From NCBI GenBank assembly GCA_008477525.1, contig SPDT01000007.1, positions 5,022,001 to 5,086,000 on the forward strand: a stretch of DNA of 64,000 nt, in the 5' to 3' direction. This document shows positions 33,119-46,378 of the stretch, in pieces. This stretch comes from Hypomyces perniciosus. Lineage: Eukaryota > Ascomycota > Sordariomycetes > Hypocreales > Hypocreaceae. The notes beneath the pieces are model-generated. The model was not told the origin of the DNA. It made no database searches and was given only the letters and a program-made list of their open reading frames with translations. Each line of letters opens with the position of its first letter. The stretch's first letter is position 1. The position numbers and the translations under genes were made by a program.

Positions 33119-34302
33119 CTCGTTCGGTGCTGACTCCAATGAGACGGTTGAGAGCGAGAGTGCTGAGGTGTTGGTGGCGGCAGGAGAGTTGCTCGACGTT
33201 CAGTCTCCCACCATAGCCTTGTGTGTGACAGTGATTAGAAGCCGTTGATTTATAATGAAGAAGAGACAGAGAGTCTGGGTAACTGGGCCACCTCACCACC
33301 TCGACGTTATGGGGGGTTCTCACGTCATCTGCATAGCCCCTATGTTGTGTAACCTCACCAGGGCCACCACCCGAATGTTCTAGACAATATTACTGTGATT
33401 CTTCGAGTCTGCGATTGCCTGCTGAACCAGAATTGTTTGCTCTGATGCGACACGACTGGACTCGGCATGCGGGCACTCCACTTGAATGTCTGAACAAAAG
33501 CCACAGCCTTACCTCAGGGATACATACGGAGGCGGAGAGCTGAATCTTGGCATGCGGGAAGATCGTACTCGGGCAAATAGGAAGAGACGAAATCTGCTCT
33601 CGTGATGGGGGCTAGAAAATAGCACCGAGACAGGCTGCTGCTTGCATGCAGAACACAAACAAACATCTCCTCTTTTTCTGGCTTCGACACCGACAATTGG
33701 TGAATCTGACTTATCCATGCACAATCGTTTTGTACATACATAATTGAACACAAATCAAAAGGATGAGAGACGAGTCTTGTTGCTACTGTTTAACTACTGC
33801 CGTACAAAGGCATGAACAGTTATAGCTTTGCTACATGAAGTGAACAAATCTAGACATATAGAGAATGGTAACATTGTCCTCCTCGGCTCATGAACTCATG
33901 CTTCATGGGCTGTAAAAAGTCCTTCGTGCCTCCTTTGTATCGGCAACATGCACCACAGCCGAACGAAAAGTTGCAAGACCTCAGTCTTTACAAACAAACG
34001 CCTTTGTTCCCTTTGTGAAGACCGCTTCTATTATTCAACAATGCCATTGCCTCCTTGGGTGAACAACGCCAACAATGAGCCTTCAAGAGTCAAGAGTCAA
34101 GAGTGAACAAAGTGATTGAAGAGATAGCATCAACCTCTGAAGCTATATGACATGGCTTCTGCCCGTCCATGATCCTCCAATTCCCAAGATCACCATCCAC
34201 AGCTCCCATTGACATCTCTACATAAGCACACACATACACATACACACGCACAACCACGTATACACATCCATACATATACCATACACACCAAACAACAGCA
34301 AC
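33119..34302. other. Divergent intergenic region
   Basis: Upstream region of the SWIM-RING gene (leftward) and the ankyrin-type gene (rightward). A CA-rich stretch at about 34222-34290 lies in the probable 5' UTR of the latter. No further gene is seen. Confidence 0.5.
34222..34290. repeat. CACA-rich leader tract
   Basis: An imperfect CA/TACA repeat just upstream of the ATG at 34303, probably part of the 5' UTR. Confidence 0.6.
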
Positions 34303-34863
34303 ATGGATGCCCTCCGCGATGCCGTCTCTCAGGGTCACGTCGACACCGTCCGTTCCCTCCTCACCCACGAGGGCATCGACTCTCACCTCGGCCACCTAGA
34401 CTCCGAAGGCAACAACATCCTCCACAAAGCCGCTCAAGCTCCCTCTCCTAACCCAGACATCTTCAAGCTCCTCGTCCAGAAACTGCCCGCTCTAGTCCAC
34501 CCATTCAACAACGAAGACAAAAGACCCCTCGAAATCCTCATCGACACAACATCCTTCAACAGCCCCAACATCCTCGCCTGTGTTACCGTCCTCATAAAGA
34601 TAGGAAAGGCAAGCGTCAAAGGCGGCAGTCTAGTTGAGCGCGAGGAATGTCCCCTTCCCCGCGCACTGCACAACTGCGACATCGACATGTGCCGCGTGCT
34701 GATCAAGGAGGGCCGCGCTGATGGCAGGAGTATCCTCCGTATTGCCGAGAGCGGCCAGGTGGAGTTTATCGATGAAGATGATTTGGTCCAGAAGGTGGGC
34801 GCGGCGCGTGCTAACGAGATGCTGACTACTCTCTCTTCTATGTCGAGATCGATTGTCCGCTAG
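34303..34863 (+). CDS. Small ankyrin-type repeat protein, 186 aa
   Basis: A single exon with ATG after CAACATGG. The N-terminal 60 residues show an ankyrin-like pattern: MDALRDAVSQGHVDTVRSLL, then HLDSEGNNILHKAAQAP with IFKLLVQK, then NEDKRPLEILI. Later repeats are degenerate (SFNSPNILACVTVLIKIGKA; LHNCDIDMCRVLIKEGRADG). No other domain, signal peptide or membrane segment is seen. It is likely a cytosolic binding protein. Codon use (many C-ending codons) supports a real gene. The exact partner and role are unknown. Confidence 0.8.
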   Translation: MDALRDAVSQGHVDTVRSLLTHEGIDSHLGHLDSEGNNILHKAAQAPSPNPDIFKLLVQKLPALVHPFNNEDKRPLEILIDTTSFNSPNILACVTVLIKIGKASVKGGSLVEREECPLPRALHNCDIDMCRVLIKEGRADGRSILRIAESGQVEFIDEDDLVQKVGAARANEMLTTLSSMSRSIVR

Positions 34864-35676
34864 CAAAGACCGCGCGCACTGCCTGCAGTGCGCCAGATGA
34901 TGAACATCCGCATAGGACAAAGGATTGGGTGGGCGATAGAGAAGTGTCTGGCGAATTTCTGATATAAGTCAGCACATGTATATACATACATACACACACA
35001 TACATACATATATATATAGATTCGGACGAGAATTGATGCATGGCAAGTGTTTTACAAAACACAGTTGGATATAGAAAGCACTTGCGTTTGCTTCGCTTTG
35101 TCTACTGCTCCAATGCTTCCAGCTGATATCTGCTTATACTTTTCCACCCCCAATTCCATTTCCATCTCCTGGCTCATGCTATCCCAAAACAACCAAACGC
35201 CCCACGGGTTCCGGGTATACCCCTTACAAGCCCCAAGAAGGGATCAAATCGTTCATTTGCCCTTGTCCGCCACCCAAATGCGCCGCCTCCCCTATATCCA
35301 AAACGCAAGGAAAATGAGTATATGTAGTAGGTACAGGCCGTGTCCTCCGTTGGACAGCGGGCGGATAGATTTGTGTAAAAGAGAAAACGCCAAGTCTATG
35401 CTGAAACATGTATTATGACGAAAGTATGAGAATAAAGAAAGACCCGATGCAACGGCTGTAGGGTTAGTGAGATAAAGAAGCTGCTGCGGTCGTCATCAGC
35501 ATGGCGGTGTCATCAACAGTCGTTGGGTATCATCGACGTGATGAGTTCATCGTATGGCATAGGTTGGTCGTGAATTGTGGTAAGCACAAGAGGGATTGAC
35601 GTAGTCATTCATCCAATGGGCGTGAAGAGTTTCGAGAGGAAATGGCACATGTATCACATATGCAATCAATGCTTCC
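34864..35676. other. Convergent intergenic region
   Basis: 3' flanks of the ankyrin-type gene and PNG1. A TA/CA-rich simple stretch (ATACATACATACACACACATA-like) lies at about 34977-35021. No gene is seen. Confidence 0.5.
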
Positions 35677-37145
35677 TCAGGGCAGCTCGCGTCTGTGGCT
35701 AGGATCACGGGGTTGGTACTGTCGGTCGTGTTGGCGCTGTTGCGCAGCCAACCACTCTGTAGATCCGACTTGACGACCCGGCTGTTCCGCTGGTCGCTTG
35801 GTGTCCCGCCCTGGACCTGGAGATGCTCGGCTGCTAGAAGAGCTTGAAGCACCAGGTACAAGGTCAGTAACGGCCTGGGCAATAGATGCCACGACATATC
35901 CTCGCAGTTCTTCGTCTTCTCGCTGATCCTCCTTCTCCAGACGGAATCGCTCATCCTTGTTCATGTTGGCTCGACGCAGATTCTTGACCTCCTTCATGAT
36001 GTACAGCATGACTTCTTCGGGGCATCGATTCCGCTCGTTGGCGGATTCGTTCTTGCGTACGTATCGTCGGGTCACGTCCGTGGCGCCGTCAATGGAGAAG
36101 GCAACGCAATAGGACATTTTCTTGCCCCACCCTTCGGTGTATAGGCGCGGGTTGTCCCAGGCTTCTTCGCATGCGTCCACATGAACCCATCTCCTTTGGT
36201 GCTCCGAATAGACCTCAGTCCAAACATGGTCCTCGGCATTCCACACCCATCGAACCCGGCCGCCAACAGCACGGCAAAGCATGCTGAAGCAGTTGGCCCA
36301 TTCGCCCACACGACCACGGCGAGTCTGAAGTAAACGCCACACGTCACCGTAGCGTGGAAATCGTTCGTAGGCACCGCAGCTTTGAGCGGAACATCGGTAA
36401 AGCTCAACTCGTAGCGCTCCGCAAGCGCTCTCCTCGGGAGTCGGCGCAGTCATGCCTTGGGCGATAGTGGGAGATAAGCAGACCGGACATGGAGGGTTAT
36501 TCACCCATGTGAAGAAGGATCGTTTGAACCATCTAGTTTGCGCTGTTAGAACAATGATCTCGGAGAGACAAAGTTACTCAAGTAAACATCAAAAGGGTTA
36601 GCATCCGCATACCTAAGAAGTGCTCGGATGACGCAGTCTTGGTACCCCCACTCAGGTCTCCGACCATCACCCATACTCTCTGCCTGGGCCTGTAGAACCT
36701 GGGTCTCTTCCTCAGCCTCGCCGTATATGCGGTCCAGAGGGATTGTCTGAAGAGCCTCATCTAATAAACCAGGGTTCTCGTATTTCGTTGGCGTTAATGA
36801 TAGACTTATGAGGAGGTTCCGGAACTTTTGAGAGTCGCGGTCGTTGGCGGCAGGCGGTGTCGGGATCTTGGGAAGATGTCGGAGGGCTGAGTACGATGGC
36901 GGTGTTGCAGGAGAAAGCGATGTTGCGAATTGGCTACTGCCGCTGGTTGATGAAGCGGCATTGTAGAGATGGGGGCTTGACGGTATTTCTTCCGTCCTCG
37001 GGGACATGTGTCGAGCGCGCAGGTCGTTCATTCGCTTATCTCGCAGTAGACCCTCGAACTTGACCCGGAGGTCGTGAGCCCATTCCTCGCCATAGTCGCT
37101 CTGTGATGAGGGCTCCGGGCTGAAGGAGGTGCCTCGGCCCGCCAT
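35677..37145 (-). CDS. PNG1: PNG1-like peptide:N-glycanase fold protein, catalytic Cys missing
   Basis: Exons 37145-36613 and 36532-35677 give 462 aa. The transglutaminase-like core is complete: [20 protein letters not shown], a zinc site (PPCPVC and YRCSAQSC), then [46 protein letters not shown]. In active enzymes (yeast C191, H218, D235) the first motif reads GRCGEW. Here the cysteine is valine (V253, codon at 36307-36309), while H280 and D297 keep the exact spacing (27 and 17). The protein should not cleave N-glycans by the known mechanism. From memory, the Neurospora orthologue was reported as inactive yet needed for polar growth, so a structural role is likely. The N-terminal 170 residues are Ser/Pro-rich; the C-terminus is Gln/Arg-rich. 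Confidence 0.93.
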
Positions 37146-40100
37146 GATGGGAAGAAAGATTGGTCAACCAGGGATGGATCGATGGAAGAGATGTCGAAGG
37201 TGAGTCTGGTTCAATGCGGATTGATGCGCTGGGGCAAATTATGAGGGAGAGGAGATGTTCAAGACAAGAGACGCCTGGGGATGCTTGCGTCGTCGTGATG
37301 TCGCGGCTAGGCGGGATTCTGGGGTCGTAGGCGTCGTCGTCAGCTGGGGCCTTCGTATGCCGCGGAAATTGCCACAGTGACTGCAAAGAAGTCACCCCTC
37401 TCAGAGCGCTAGGACGTTGGGTTAATCGAAGTGTGTTCGTCGCCGTTTCGAGCTTCTTGATCGGGCGCGCTCAAGAAGAGCCGTGTCGAGTCGCTGTCGA
37501 GGTCGCAGGCCGTGAGGATTGGTTGCAAAGGGCACGCTTCCTCAACACTCGTATCGTCTCTGGGAGGTGGCCAGCGCTTGGAGAAAAGGTCGACAGAGAG
37601 AGACAAGCGGACGGGGGTGGTGGAGAGGAGATGGGATTTGGCCGGCCTCAGTGCGGAATAAAGAGGCTTGGATGGGGGTGGCCTGGGAGGGCCTGAGGGC
37701 CTGGGAGAGGGTGTGCGTCTAGTCCTTTGGCCCTTTGGCGTGCTGGCGTACTGGAGCCACTGATGGCAGTTTACGAGTACGCGTCAGCTGGAAACCCCAG
37801 CCAATCACCATCGCCACAGCCGCCCCAGCCCAGGGTATTGCTCGGTGAGAAGAGACAACTGCAGGTACTAGTACCTGGCACGAAACTCTCGGTACTTGGA
37901 GAACTATCAGGGCCAGATGGCCTGATGGCTTGCGAGGCATGGGACTCTCTGGGGCCGCGTGTGGTAGCGGTACTCTGTAAACGGGAGAGCATTCGCCACC
38001 TTTGTCGTGGCAATACATTTCCGGATTATCCACATTTTTGCCTCTAGACGCGAATGCGATTGCGCCATGGAATAGAAGCCATTTTCAACGTGGCGGCAAG
38101 ACTGTGAGCACCTATCGATTTACTTGATACCTTCTACGGAGTAGGCCATCAAGTAGAGGTCATATCGCCGCTCAACTGGGTACAGTAGGCGGTCTCGTCC
38201 AGTGTTGCAGAGAATGTACCCACTGGGCCTGTGTGTCGGTGGCAGAAGTACTGGTACCCATGCGCTAGCTTGGAGACGGTACAGCGCCATTGAGGGCGAT
38301 GACGAGGCACGCAACGCAACATGGGTTTTCCATTTTCGCAGTGGCAGTGGCACGGTCGATGCCAAGTTGATTTGGCCGCGCATCGTCATACCAGGGCGCT
38401 GTACTACGAGTAGTGCAGTACGAGTGGTCCACCCTTCTGGACCCTCATTTCTTCCGTCTGGTTATTGTCGTCTGCAAGTCACCACCTCGTGCCTCGTTAG
38501 CTGGTCCCTAGCTATTAGTCCGTTTAGCCCTTGAACACAAACTTTTTAATCCCCGTAGCATCACAACAGTAGGGAACACACTTCTCGGATGAACTTATGG
38601 AGCACTTCGCACAGGCGATTCAATCGCTGTCCGTAATTTTTCTATCGACTTGAAGACCCTCGCACAGTGCCCGCTCCACTGAAATCGCACGGTGCATGTA
38701 TCCGCACTGCAGTTGTATGTAGGCGCAGCTTGCAGACAACTGGACGAACCCCTCCATCATCGATATCGAATCAGCCTTGCGTCTGCCCTGGTCTTGGTCT
38801 TCCATTATATGAACCGCCAAAACGCTGCCTCCTCAGCAGGACTGTATATGGTCATATTCGGCATCTTGAGATTCTGCTTCTGGATGAATCACTCGCGGAT
38901 ATGTGATTATGCCGCAGTTAAGCATCACCGCCCTCCCTTGACTTGAGGGCATAGTGGGTATTCGTCTCCCGGCCTCCTCATTCGCCCACAACATGTTTGC
39001 ACATATATGTTCAAAACAGCCGGTTCACCAACCTGTTTTAGTAAGTAGATGATGATTTATCTCATACAGGCTGTCAAAGAGACATGATTTCAATATCTCT
39101 GGTGTTCATCAAATGTTCTCTACAGAGAGTAGGTTCCAACCATCTCGCACAAGGCACTTTGCTCTAAAGCAAGGCTAAAGCAAGGGTCCTTTTTTACTTC
39201 GAGATATGCTTGTCCAACTTTCACCTAGTTCACATAAATATCCTCCAATCAAGCTCAGCGGAAATGGGAATAAATCTTCTACGTTCACAGCCGGGGTGTG
39301 GTGTTGGGGGTGTGAGGCCGCGTCATCCGCCGCTCTCCCTCGATTTGGGGGCTTGCGTACAGCTTCTGATGGCCAACTCCACTCTTAACCACCACGATCC
39401 GATGCAGAAGGGGCAACAGTGAATACAACTCGCATGCCTTTGTCAAGTGGCATCGGAACAATACGACCAAGATATGCTATATCCATGAACAAATGCATAC
39501 GAGATACTCCGTATATGGCCACGGAAGAACAACCCGTGATGAAGGATTTGTTGTTTCTGAGCAGAGACCTCATCGACCCCAAGTCACACAACGAACCGAT
39601 GGCGGTCCACTATTCCAAATATCTGACCTCCATGTCAATAACTACTTGGCAACTGAGTCAATGCATCATCAGATATCAGACGAATAGATAGGTATGCAGG
39701 ATGTACACGCACACAACCCCCTCGGAATCGCCGCATCGGAGTCGCTCCACATATCAACACTCTCCAGAACCTAAATCAACCATATCCATACGAATACCTA
39801 CCTACATACATATGTACACTTTAGTGAATCCCTAGCATGTTGGTCTTTTCTTGGTCCCATGGAGCACGCCGTTTTCTCGTACTACCCTCTCACCACAACC
39901 GCAACGAGGCCGAGCCGACCATATGTCAAAACTCCAGCCAACATTAGGCATATCCCGAACGTCATGCAGCTCTCAAGGCCAGGATCGTTTGAAGGGAGGA
40001 AAAGGCCGTGCCCAGTCTCGCCCAAGCGCAGCGTCAACGGACGCGCGTAATCCGACTGAACCCCTGTAAATCCAACAACCAACTCCCGTACTCGTAATTG

Positions 40101-40716
40101 GTTTCGTCGATGGGGCTTGCGTAGTACATACACATCTGATGACTTATCCTTTAATAAGCATCTTCATATAGGTATGTATGTATAAATATTTCAAGGGAAC
40201 ATGACAAGGAATAGCTTCAAGCAGGATGAAGTAGTTGTCACTTGGTGAATCATCTAAGTGGACTGGCTCCTCCTCCCCTTCCTCCTCTTCCTCTTCTTCC
40301 TCCTCCACCTCCTCGTATTACGAATGCTCACCCCATAAGAAAACTTATTAGATCTTTTTCAATTGAGCTCAATGTATTCAGTGCACATTATACTTCGTAC
40401 ATCATGTACAGTAACTCTACAGCCAGGCGTACATACATCCGAGTGCGTTAACGGGAATTCGGGCGTACGTATCGCCACAAACTCGGAGCAACAAGATCCA
40501 TCGTGTATACCACATCTCAGATGATAGATCTGCCCCATCTAAATTTACAAAAGCAATCTCTTTTCTCTGTACCATCATGACATTCAAGTCCACCGGCAGG
40601 TGAAGACCATTCAACATATCGGTCCTATCCGATCTCAACCAAACCTCTCAGCAAGCCTGACCAACCACCCCATGTCCGCAACGTCACCCAAACACGCAAC
40701 ATGACAGAATTTTTTT
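37146..40716. other. 3.6-kb gene-poor region
   Basis: Promoter of PNG1 on the left and the 3' flank of UTP4 on the right. No convincing gene on either strand; frames are short, without codon bias or recognisable protein. A few TAC/GTA motifs occur (near 38137, 39508 and 40394-40409). A CTC-rich pyrimidine stretch lies at about 40265-40320. Confidence 0.45.
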
Positions 40717-43419
40717 TTACCTCTCCCACTCCTCACCGACATAATACCTCTCTGGCATCTCCACATCCCACGTAGGCCTCTCCACTAGCGCAACCTCCAA
40801 AGGTTGGTCCACGGTGTTGAGAGTGACGATACCAAGGACCGGGCGGTATTTGTAAGTTATCCACCAACTCTTGCGCTGGGTACCAGCCTCGTCATTGTCA
40901 GGCTGGGTGTCGGTGTTGCCGTTCGTATTACGGAGTTGGGATAGCTCGCCATCCGGAGCGTCGGCCATGTCCTCATCGCTGTCGCTCTCCTCTCCTTGTA
41001 GAGAGGCATTACCCACGTCAATATCCTCCCAGTTGCCATTGACGTATTTTCCAATACGGTGGGGCGCCAGGCTCTCTTGGGCCATCTTGCCTCCGGCGCC
41101 GGTAGTACGGCTGGTTCTCTTACGTTTTGTTCCCTGCTGTAGTTCTAGGCCAACAATTGCATCGCTTTCGGGCTTGGGCAAGTCCTGCGACATGTCTAGC
41201 ATGAGAAGAAACGAAACACCATAGACCCAAAGGCGAGGGCCCTGCCAAAAAGCACCTTTTGCCAGATCAAGAAGGTCCTGCACCGGTGCCGGAAGAGATT
41301 TCCGAGGGTGTCGGCGTGACCAGGGCGTAAGAGAGCCCTGGAGGGGGTGGAAGGCTAACACATGCCAGGAAGCGGTGATGGCGGCAAGAGTGTAGTCCTT
41401 AACAGCCTCTACGTCGCTCTGACTTGCGTTTCTCGTGGGTACATCTTCCGAAAACGATAGAACCACCGGTGCCGCGAGTAGCTTCGGAAGCAGCTTCGCA
41501 TTTGGGTTGCGAATCCATCGCTGGTTGACGTTGGCTGCGGCATCTTCCTCATCCTCGGAGAGGTCACTGTCGCTTTCTGAGGATACCGACGCGTCATCTG
41601 CTCCCTCTTTGTCACTGCTCTTATGCAGGTTTTCGTCGGGGCCACGTAAGATCCATGTATCAATGTAGCCGGCGATGTCGGCAACGGCCACCATCTTCGA
41701 GTCGGTGGAGAACGTAACATGCGTAATGTTCCTGTCGTAGCTTCTCAGCCCTCCATTGAGGAGGTATCGCGGGATTTGGCGTCGGATACGAGCGAGTCGT
41801 TGTAAGTAGATGGTAACGGAGTTGTCTGCCCCGTCGACTGCTTCGATGCTTGCCATGATGACGCGGGAACCATCCTGGACAGCACATAACCATTTGCCGT
41901 CTAGAGACAGTTGGAGTTGCGAAGCACCAGCACCTCTCAATTTCTGTGGGAGTTCGATTGAGGAAAGCTTCACGTCTGAAGGCTTCATTGGGTCTTGGTG
42001 CTCCAGGCGGAAGGCTTTGATATCGGTCGCCGTCGAAACAATCAGAAAGGTACCGTCGTGGTTGATGGTGGCGGACGCGATGTTGGAGTCTCCTTTGACT
42101 ACGATAGTTTTGAGGAGCTTCCGGTTTTGGTTGATGTCCACGTTCTCGGCACCAGAATTGAAAATCTCCGTGGCTGGCTTTCTCAGGACCCAAACATGGA
42201 CCTCTCGCTCCCACCAACTGACAATGAATCTAGCCTTCTGGGCACTTGAGATGGGCGGTTGCTGTGGTAGATTGCTGATCGTCCTGTGGTTTTCCCGTCC
42301 CATTTCTTTCAAGGGAACCACCATGAGGTTCGAGTCCGGACCTTTGATAGAGTTAGCTCCATTTGGCAAATCGGCAAGGCTGAGGGCAAGGGCAATCTAA
42401 CCTCCTGTAACAATGACACTAATGCGACCATGCTCAAAGGATGCCATAGCCTTGACATCATGGTCGTGGTATCTCCTCCCCCAAACCTTGCTCCATCGAT
42501 TGCCAGCCCCTGCGTTCAGCTTGTAAAGGACAGTACGTCGGTCCATTCCACCGCTCATGATAGTGGTTCCATCAGCGCTGATGGCAAGACTGAGGACATC
42601 TTGCTTATGGCTTTGCAGCCTTTGGGATTGCGTATAGGTCTTGCCATCCCAGATGCAGACCTGGCCGGTAGAATCAGCTGAGACAATGTTACCGCCTGGA
42701 AGGCACTTGACCGACCACACGATGATGTCTTTTGATCCACCAACCAGGTCAGATCCCAGAGTCATGCGTCGGAGCATATGACCCCTGGTGATATCGTAAG
42801 CTCGGATGGTGCTGTCTGAGCAGCCCACAATGACGACTTTGCGAGACTGGAACGTGACGCTGACCATCTGGGCCTTCTTGGTCGGAGACCTGACAACTAC
42901 TCGCTGAAAGCGGAGGTCGTCATCTTCGACGGAGTACATGACCAATTCGCCATCGATGGTGCCGGCGATCAGCTTGTTCGAGTATTGGCTGTCTTGGGTT
43001 GCGTCCAGAGCTGGAGGTTGCGCCGCAATGCACCAGATGTCGCCATGCTGTCCGCTTGCATGTCTTTTGGGCTTACCCTTTTCGAGGTCCCACTCGGTGA
43101 CAGTAGAGGTGTATCCGATGCTAAAAAGGCGCGACTTGCCAGTGGCGACGCGACCATCTCCAAGATCTTGGTCCGGCTCGTTCACCCACACCAGCCCGTC
43201 AATGCTTCGATCCTTGCCGCCGCGGATCACGAGCTCCTGATGCCACGTCCCGCTGGAAGGGTTCCATATCTCAATATCGCCATTTGCGCGTCCAACTGCC
43301 AACCTTGCGATGGAGCTCTTCTTGGCAGACCTGGAGCTCGGATGTGAGAAAGCCACGGCATTGATCGCGGAGGGCTGGTAGGGCACGAAGCGGCAACGGT
43401 GGACATCCATGGCAACCAT
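40717..43419 (-). CDS. UTP4: U3 snoRNP/t-UTP protein UTP4 (cirhin)
   Basis: Exons 43419-42402 and 42341-40717 give 880 aa. The intron has GTTAGA, GCTAAC and AAAG. The N-terminus DVHRCRFVPYQPSAINAVAF is the typical start of Utp4/cirhin, so translation may begin at ATG 43419 or at 43410, directly before DVHRC. WD40 repeats fill most of the protein: VGRANGDIEIWNPSSGTW, IGYTSTVTEWDLEKGKPK, HGDIWCIAAQP, GCSDSTIRAYDITRGHM and SADSTGQVCIWDGKTYTQSQ. Utp4 is part of the t-UTP subcomplex of the small-subunit processome, needed for pre-18S rRNA processing and linked to rDNA transcription in the nucleolus. An acidic spacer (SSESDSDLSEDEEDAA) interrupts the second propeller. Yeast Utp4 is 776 aa, so the fungal insertions explain the length. 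Confidence 0.94.
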
Positions 43420-44247
43420 GCTCGATCGGCTTCGTTTCTTGCAGTCGATTGATTCGTTTGCCAAAATCAGATATATGCCCGGCCGCCGAAAAATGCCAGG
43501 GCTGCAAAACAGGCTGATGTTGGAAGTTCGGGAAGCTGCAAAGAAAAAAAAGAGTGCCAGCCTCGTCCAGAATTTTTTCCAGGACCTAGCTAGGCTGGCG
43601 AATTAAGCAGCGGCCCATGCACGGCTGCCAGTGCCCCTCCACCCCACCAAAAATTTCTAGCAGCTCAGCGGCCACAACGGGCTGACTAGGCTCGCTTTCA
43701 GGGTGTTTGGATGCAAGGCGCCCTGAAAAGCCGCCTGTCTACGGAGTTTCTAGCGAATGATGGCATGGAACAGTATCCGTAGTATTGGACGTTTTTCTTC
43801 ATGAAGAAATCGTTCGATCGCATACCAGCAGATGCCCCGCAACCCGGCAAAGTCCGATTTCGCCCTGGAATTGTTCGCATATCGTCACCTCTCATAACAA
43901 CTGCAGAGAGGTCTCGTGAGTCAGCAGTCCCGATGCTGCCGCCTCTCCTCTTTTAATCCCGAGCATCTCGGTGACAAATCCCCTCTCTTCATCACTTGGA
44001 CCATCGATACAGAGCCATTGAGTCTCTGGCAAAGCCAGGAGTCTGGGACAGCACTTCGAAATTGATATCTATCAAGGTCAATACCTGCCCCGCCAACGCT
44101 GAAACATCCCACTCCAAGCGCCGCGGACAGCCGCCTCAGAAGAGATCTCAAGGCCGCATTCACTCGCCTCTCCTGTTGTCCTCCCTCTTCAGTGTCTATT
44201 CTCCTTAAGCCGACGCGCACTTGCGCCACAACATCCTCCTCGCCATC
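43420..44247. other. Divergent promoter region UTP4 / NPT1
   Basis: About 830 bp between two head-to-head genes. No third gene is seen. The right half is C/T-rich, as in fungal leaders. Confidence 0.55.
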
Positions 44248-45776
44248 ATGGACTTCAATAGCTCTTCACCCTTCCCGGAGGGAGTAATCTCCTTCCTCGA
44301 CACGGACTTGTACAAGTTGACAATGCAATGCGCCGTCTTCAAGTTCTTCAGGGATGTCCCGGTGACCTATGCCTTCACAAATCGCACTCCCGACAAGAAG
44401 CTCTCCAGGGCTGCTTTCAAGTGGTTAGAGGAACAAATCCGAAGTGCGCCGTTGCTGCTCTACCTATGCCCCTTTGATTCCATGTGGCCGTTAACAATCT
44501 TCGACAGAGCTCGGTAACATCTCCCTCTCAAACGAGGAATACCGATTCCTTCAGGAACACTGCAAATATTTGACCCCCGACTATCTTGAGTTCTTGAAGG
44601 AGTTCCGGCTACGACCCCGAGAGCAAGTTATCGCAACCTTTACCCCTGTTGGAGATGACACCGGTGCCGACTCGGACATTGGAGACGTCGGCATGGAGAT
44701 CAAGGGCACATGGGCAGACACGATTCTCTACGAGATTCCGATCCTGGCACTGACCTCCGAGGCCTACTTCCGCTTCATGGACACAGATTGGAGCTACGAG
44801 GGACAGGAGGAACAGGCCTTTGAGAAGGGCGTGCGGCTCTTGGAAGCGGGATGCACAACCTCTGAGTTCGGAACTCGCAGACGGCGTGACTACCATACCC
44901 AGGCACTGGTATTCCGCGGCCTTGTCAAAGCATCCAAGGAAGCGGCTGCAAAGGGCTTTCCTGGGAAATTGACTGGAACGAGCAATGTGCATTTGGCTAT
45001 GCGATTTGGCATTCCCCCAGTTGGAACTGTAGCCCATGAATGGTTCATGGGTATAGCCGCCATCACAGGCGACTACAGAAAAGCTACGGAGGAGGCACTA
45101 AGGCATTGGGTCAGCTCTTTCGGTTCAAACTTGGCTATTGCCTTGACAGATACATTCGGTACGCAAGAGTTTCTCAGGGCATTTAGCTTGCCAATCCGCC
45201 CAGTCGATGGTGGCTTCCCCCCTGAAGTCTTCCAAAAGGAAGACGGAAGCATGAAGACATACGCCGAAATGTTTGCCGGGGTGCGACAAGACTCTGGTGA
45301 CCCGGCCGAGTATGTTAAGTCTTTGCGGGAATATTATGATCAGCAAGGCATCAAGGATAAGAAGATTATTGTCTTTTCAGATTCGCTCAATATCGAGCGG
45401 TGTTTGGAGTACAAGCAGGTCTCTGAACAATTTGATTTCCAGCCTACATTTGGTGTTGGAACTTTCCTGACCAATGACTTTACTCATCTCGAAACGGGTA
45501 CTAAGTCGGTGCCCCTAAATATCGTTATCAAACTCAGTTCAGCTGGAGGGCGGCCAGCTATCAAGATCAGGTGAGTGTCTTCCTTACAGCATTATACATC
45601 AAGGTCATGAAATTCCCGTCATAAGACTAACTAACTCAACTAGCGACAACATCGGAAAGAATACTGGCGACAAGGAAGTCGTTGAGAAGGTCAAGCGAGA
45701 GCTCGGTTATGTGGAACGCGAGTGGAAAGAGGGCGACGAGACTGCACGATGGGGGAGAGAGGAGGATACCAACTGA
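44248..45776 (+). CDS. NPT1: Nicotinate phosphoribosyltransferase
   Basis: Exons 44248-44443, 44508-45570 and 45644-45776 give 463 aa. The N-terminus [20 protein letters not shown] is the family hallmark. Later blocks are [54 protein letters not shown] followed by HEW, and [12 protein letters not shown] with [11 protein letters not shown]. The His in GTVAHEW is likely the residue phosphorylated during ATP-coupled turnover. The enzyme joins nicotinic acid and PRPP to nicotinate mononucleotide, the first step of the Preiss-Handler NAD salvage pathway. The first intron has a weak donor (GTGCGC), but joining at 44443/44508 restores the conserved [13 protein letters not shown]. The last exon ends in [10 protein letters not shown]. 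Confidence 0.95.
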
Positions 45777-46378
45777 AAGGGACACGACTACTGGGAAAGG
45801 AGCAATGCGCGTTTGCGCATAAACAATACTGAGCGGCAATCAGGACCATTTCGTAGAAAATATCAAGATAGAGAGAGACAAAGGGGCGTACCCAGGCGAG
45901 AAAGCTGAAGGCGTCATACCCAAAACAGAGCGAATATTGAACGGAAAGCGCAGATCCGAAATGCACATAGCGCAAGTCTGGGTCTCAATCGTACTTACTG
46001 ACAGAATGTGTGAAATGGAACAATTCCAGGGGTTGTCACAGTGGCTTGTCCATAACAATGGCGTGTGTGTTTCTTGTTGGTGGCTGCCTCTTTTTCTTGG
46101 TGGTTGACTGATTTGAAACGCAATTCAGGTTACCAGCATAGGTAGGAAGGAATCGCTGAAATGGACGTCTGTATATGGCAGCAGGTACAATCAACGCCAG
46201 TACCAGAACGACACTCTGCTCCCGTTTTCTCCCTTTCTCTTCTCCCTCTCTTCATCTTGTTCGTCTCGTCTTCTGCTCAGGAGACACGTTTTTTGGCTTC
46301 TTTTTGGGATCCGATTTTGGAATGATCTCTTGGAAGCATCTTACTCTTTGAACTGATCTTATCAAAACGAGGTTCACC
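45777..46378. other. Intergenic region
   Basis: 3' flank of NPT1 and promoter of the WSC gene. The last 150 bases are strongly C/T-rich. No gene is seen. Confidence 0.5.
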
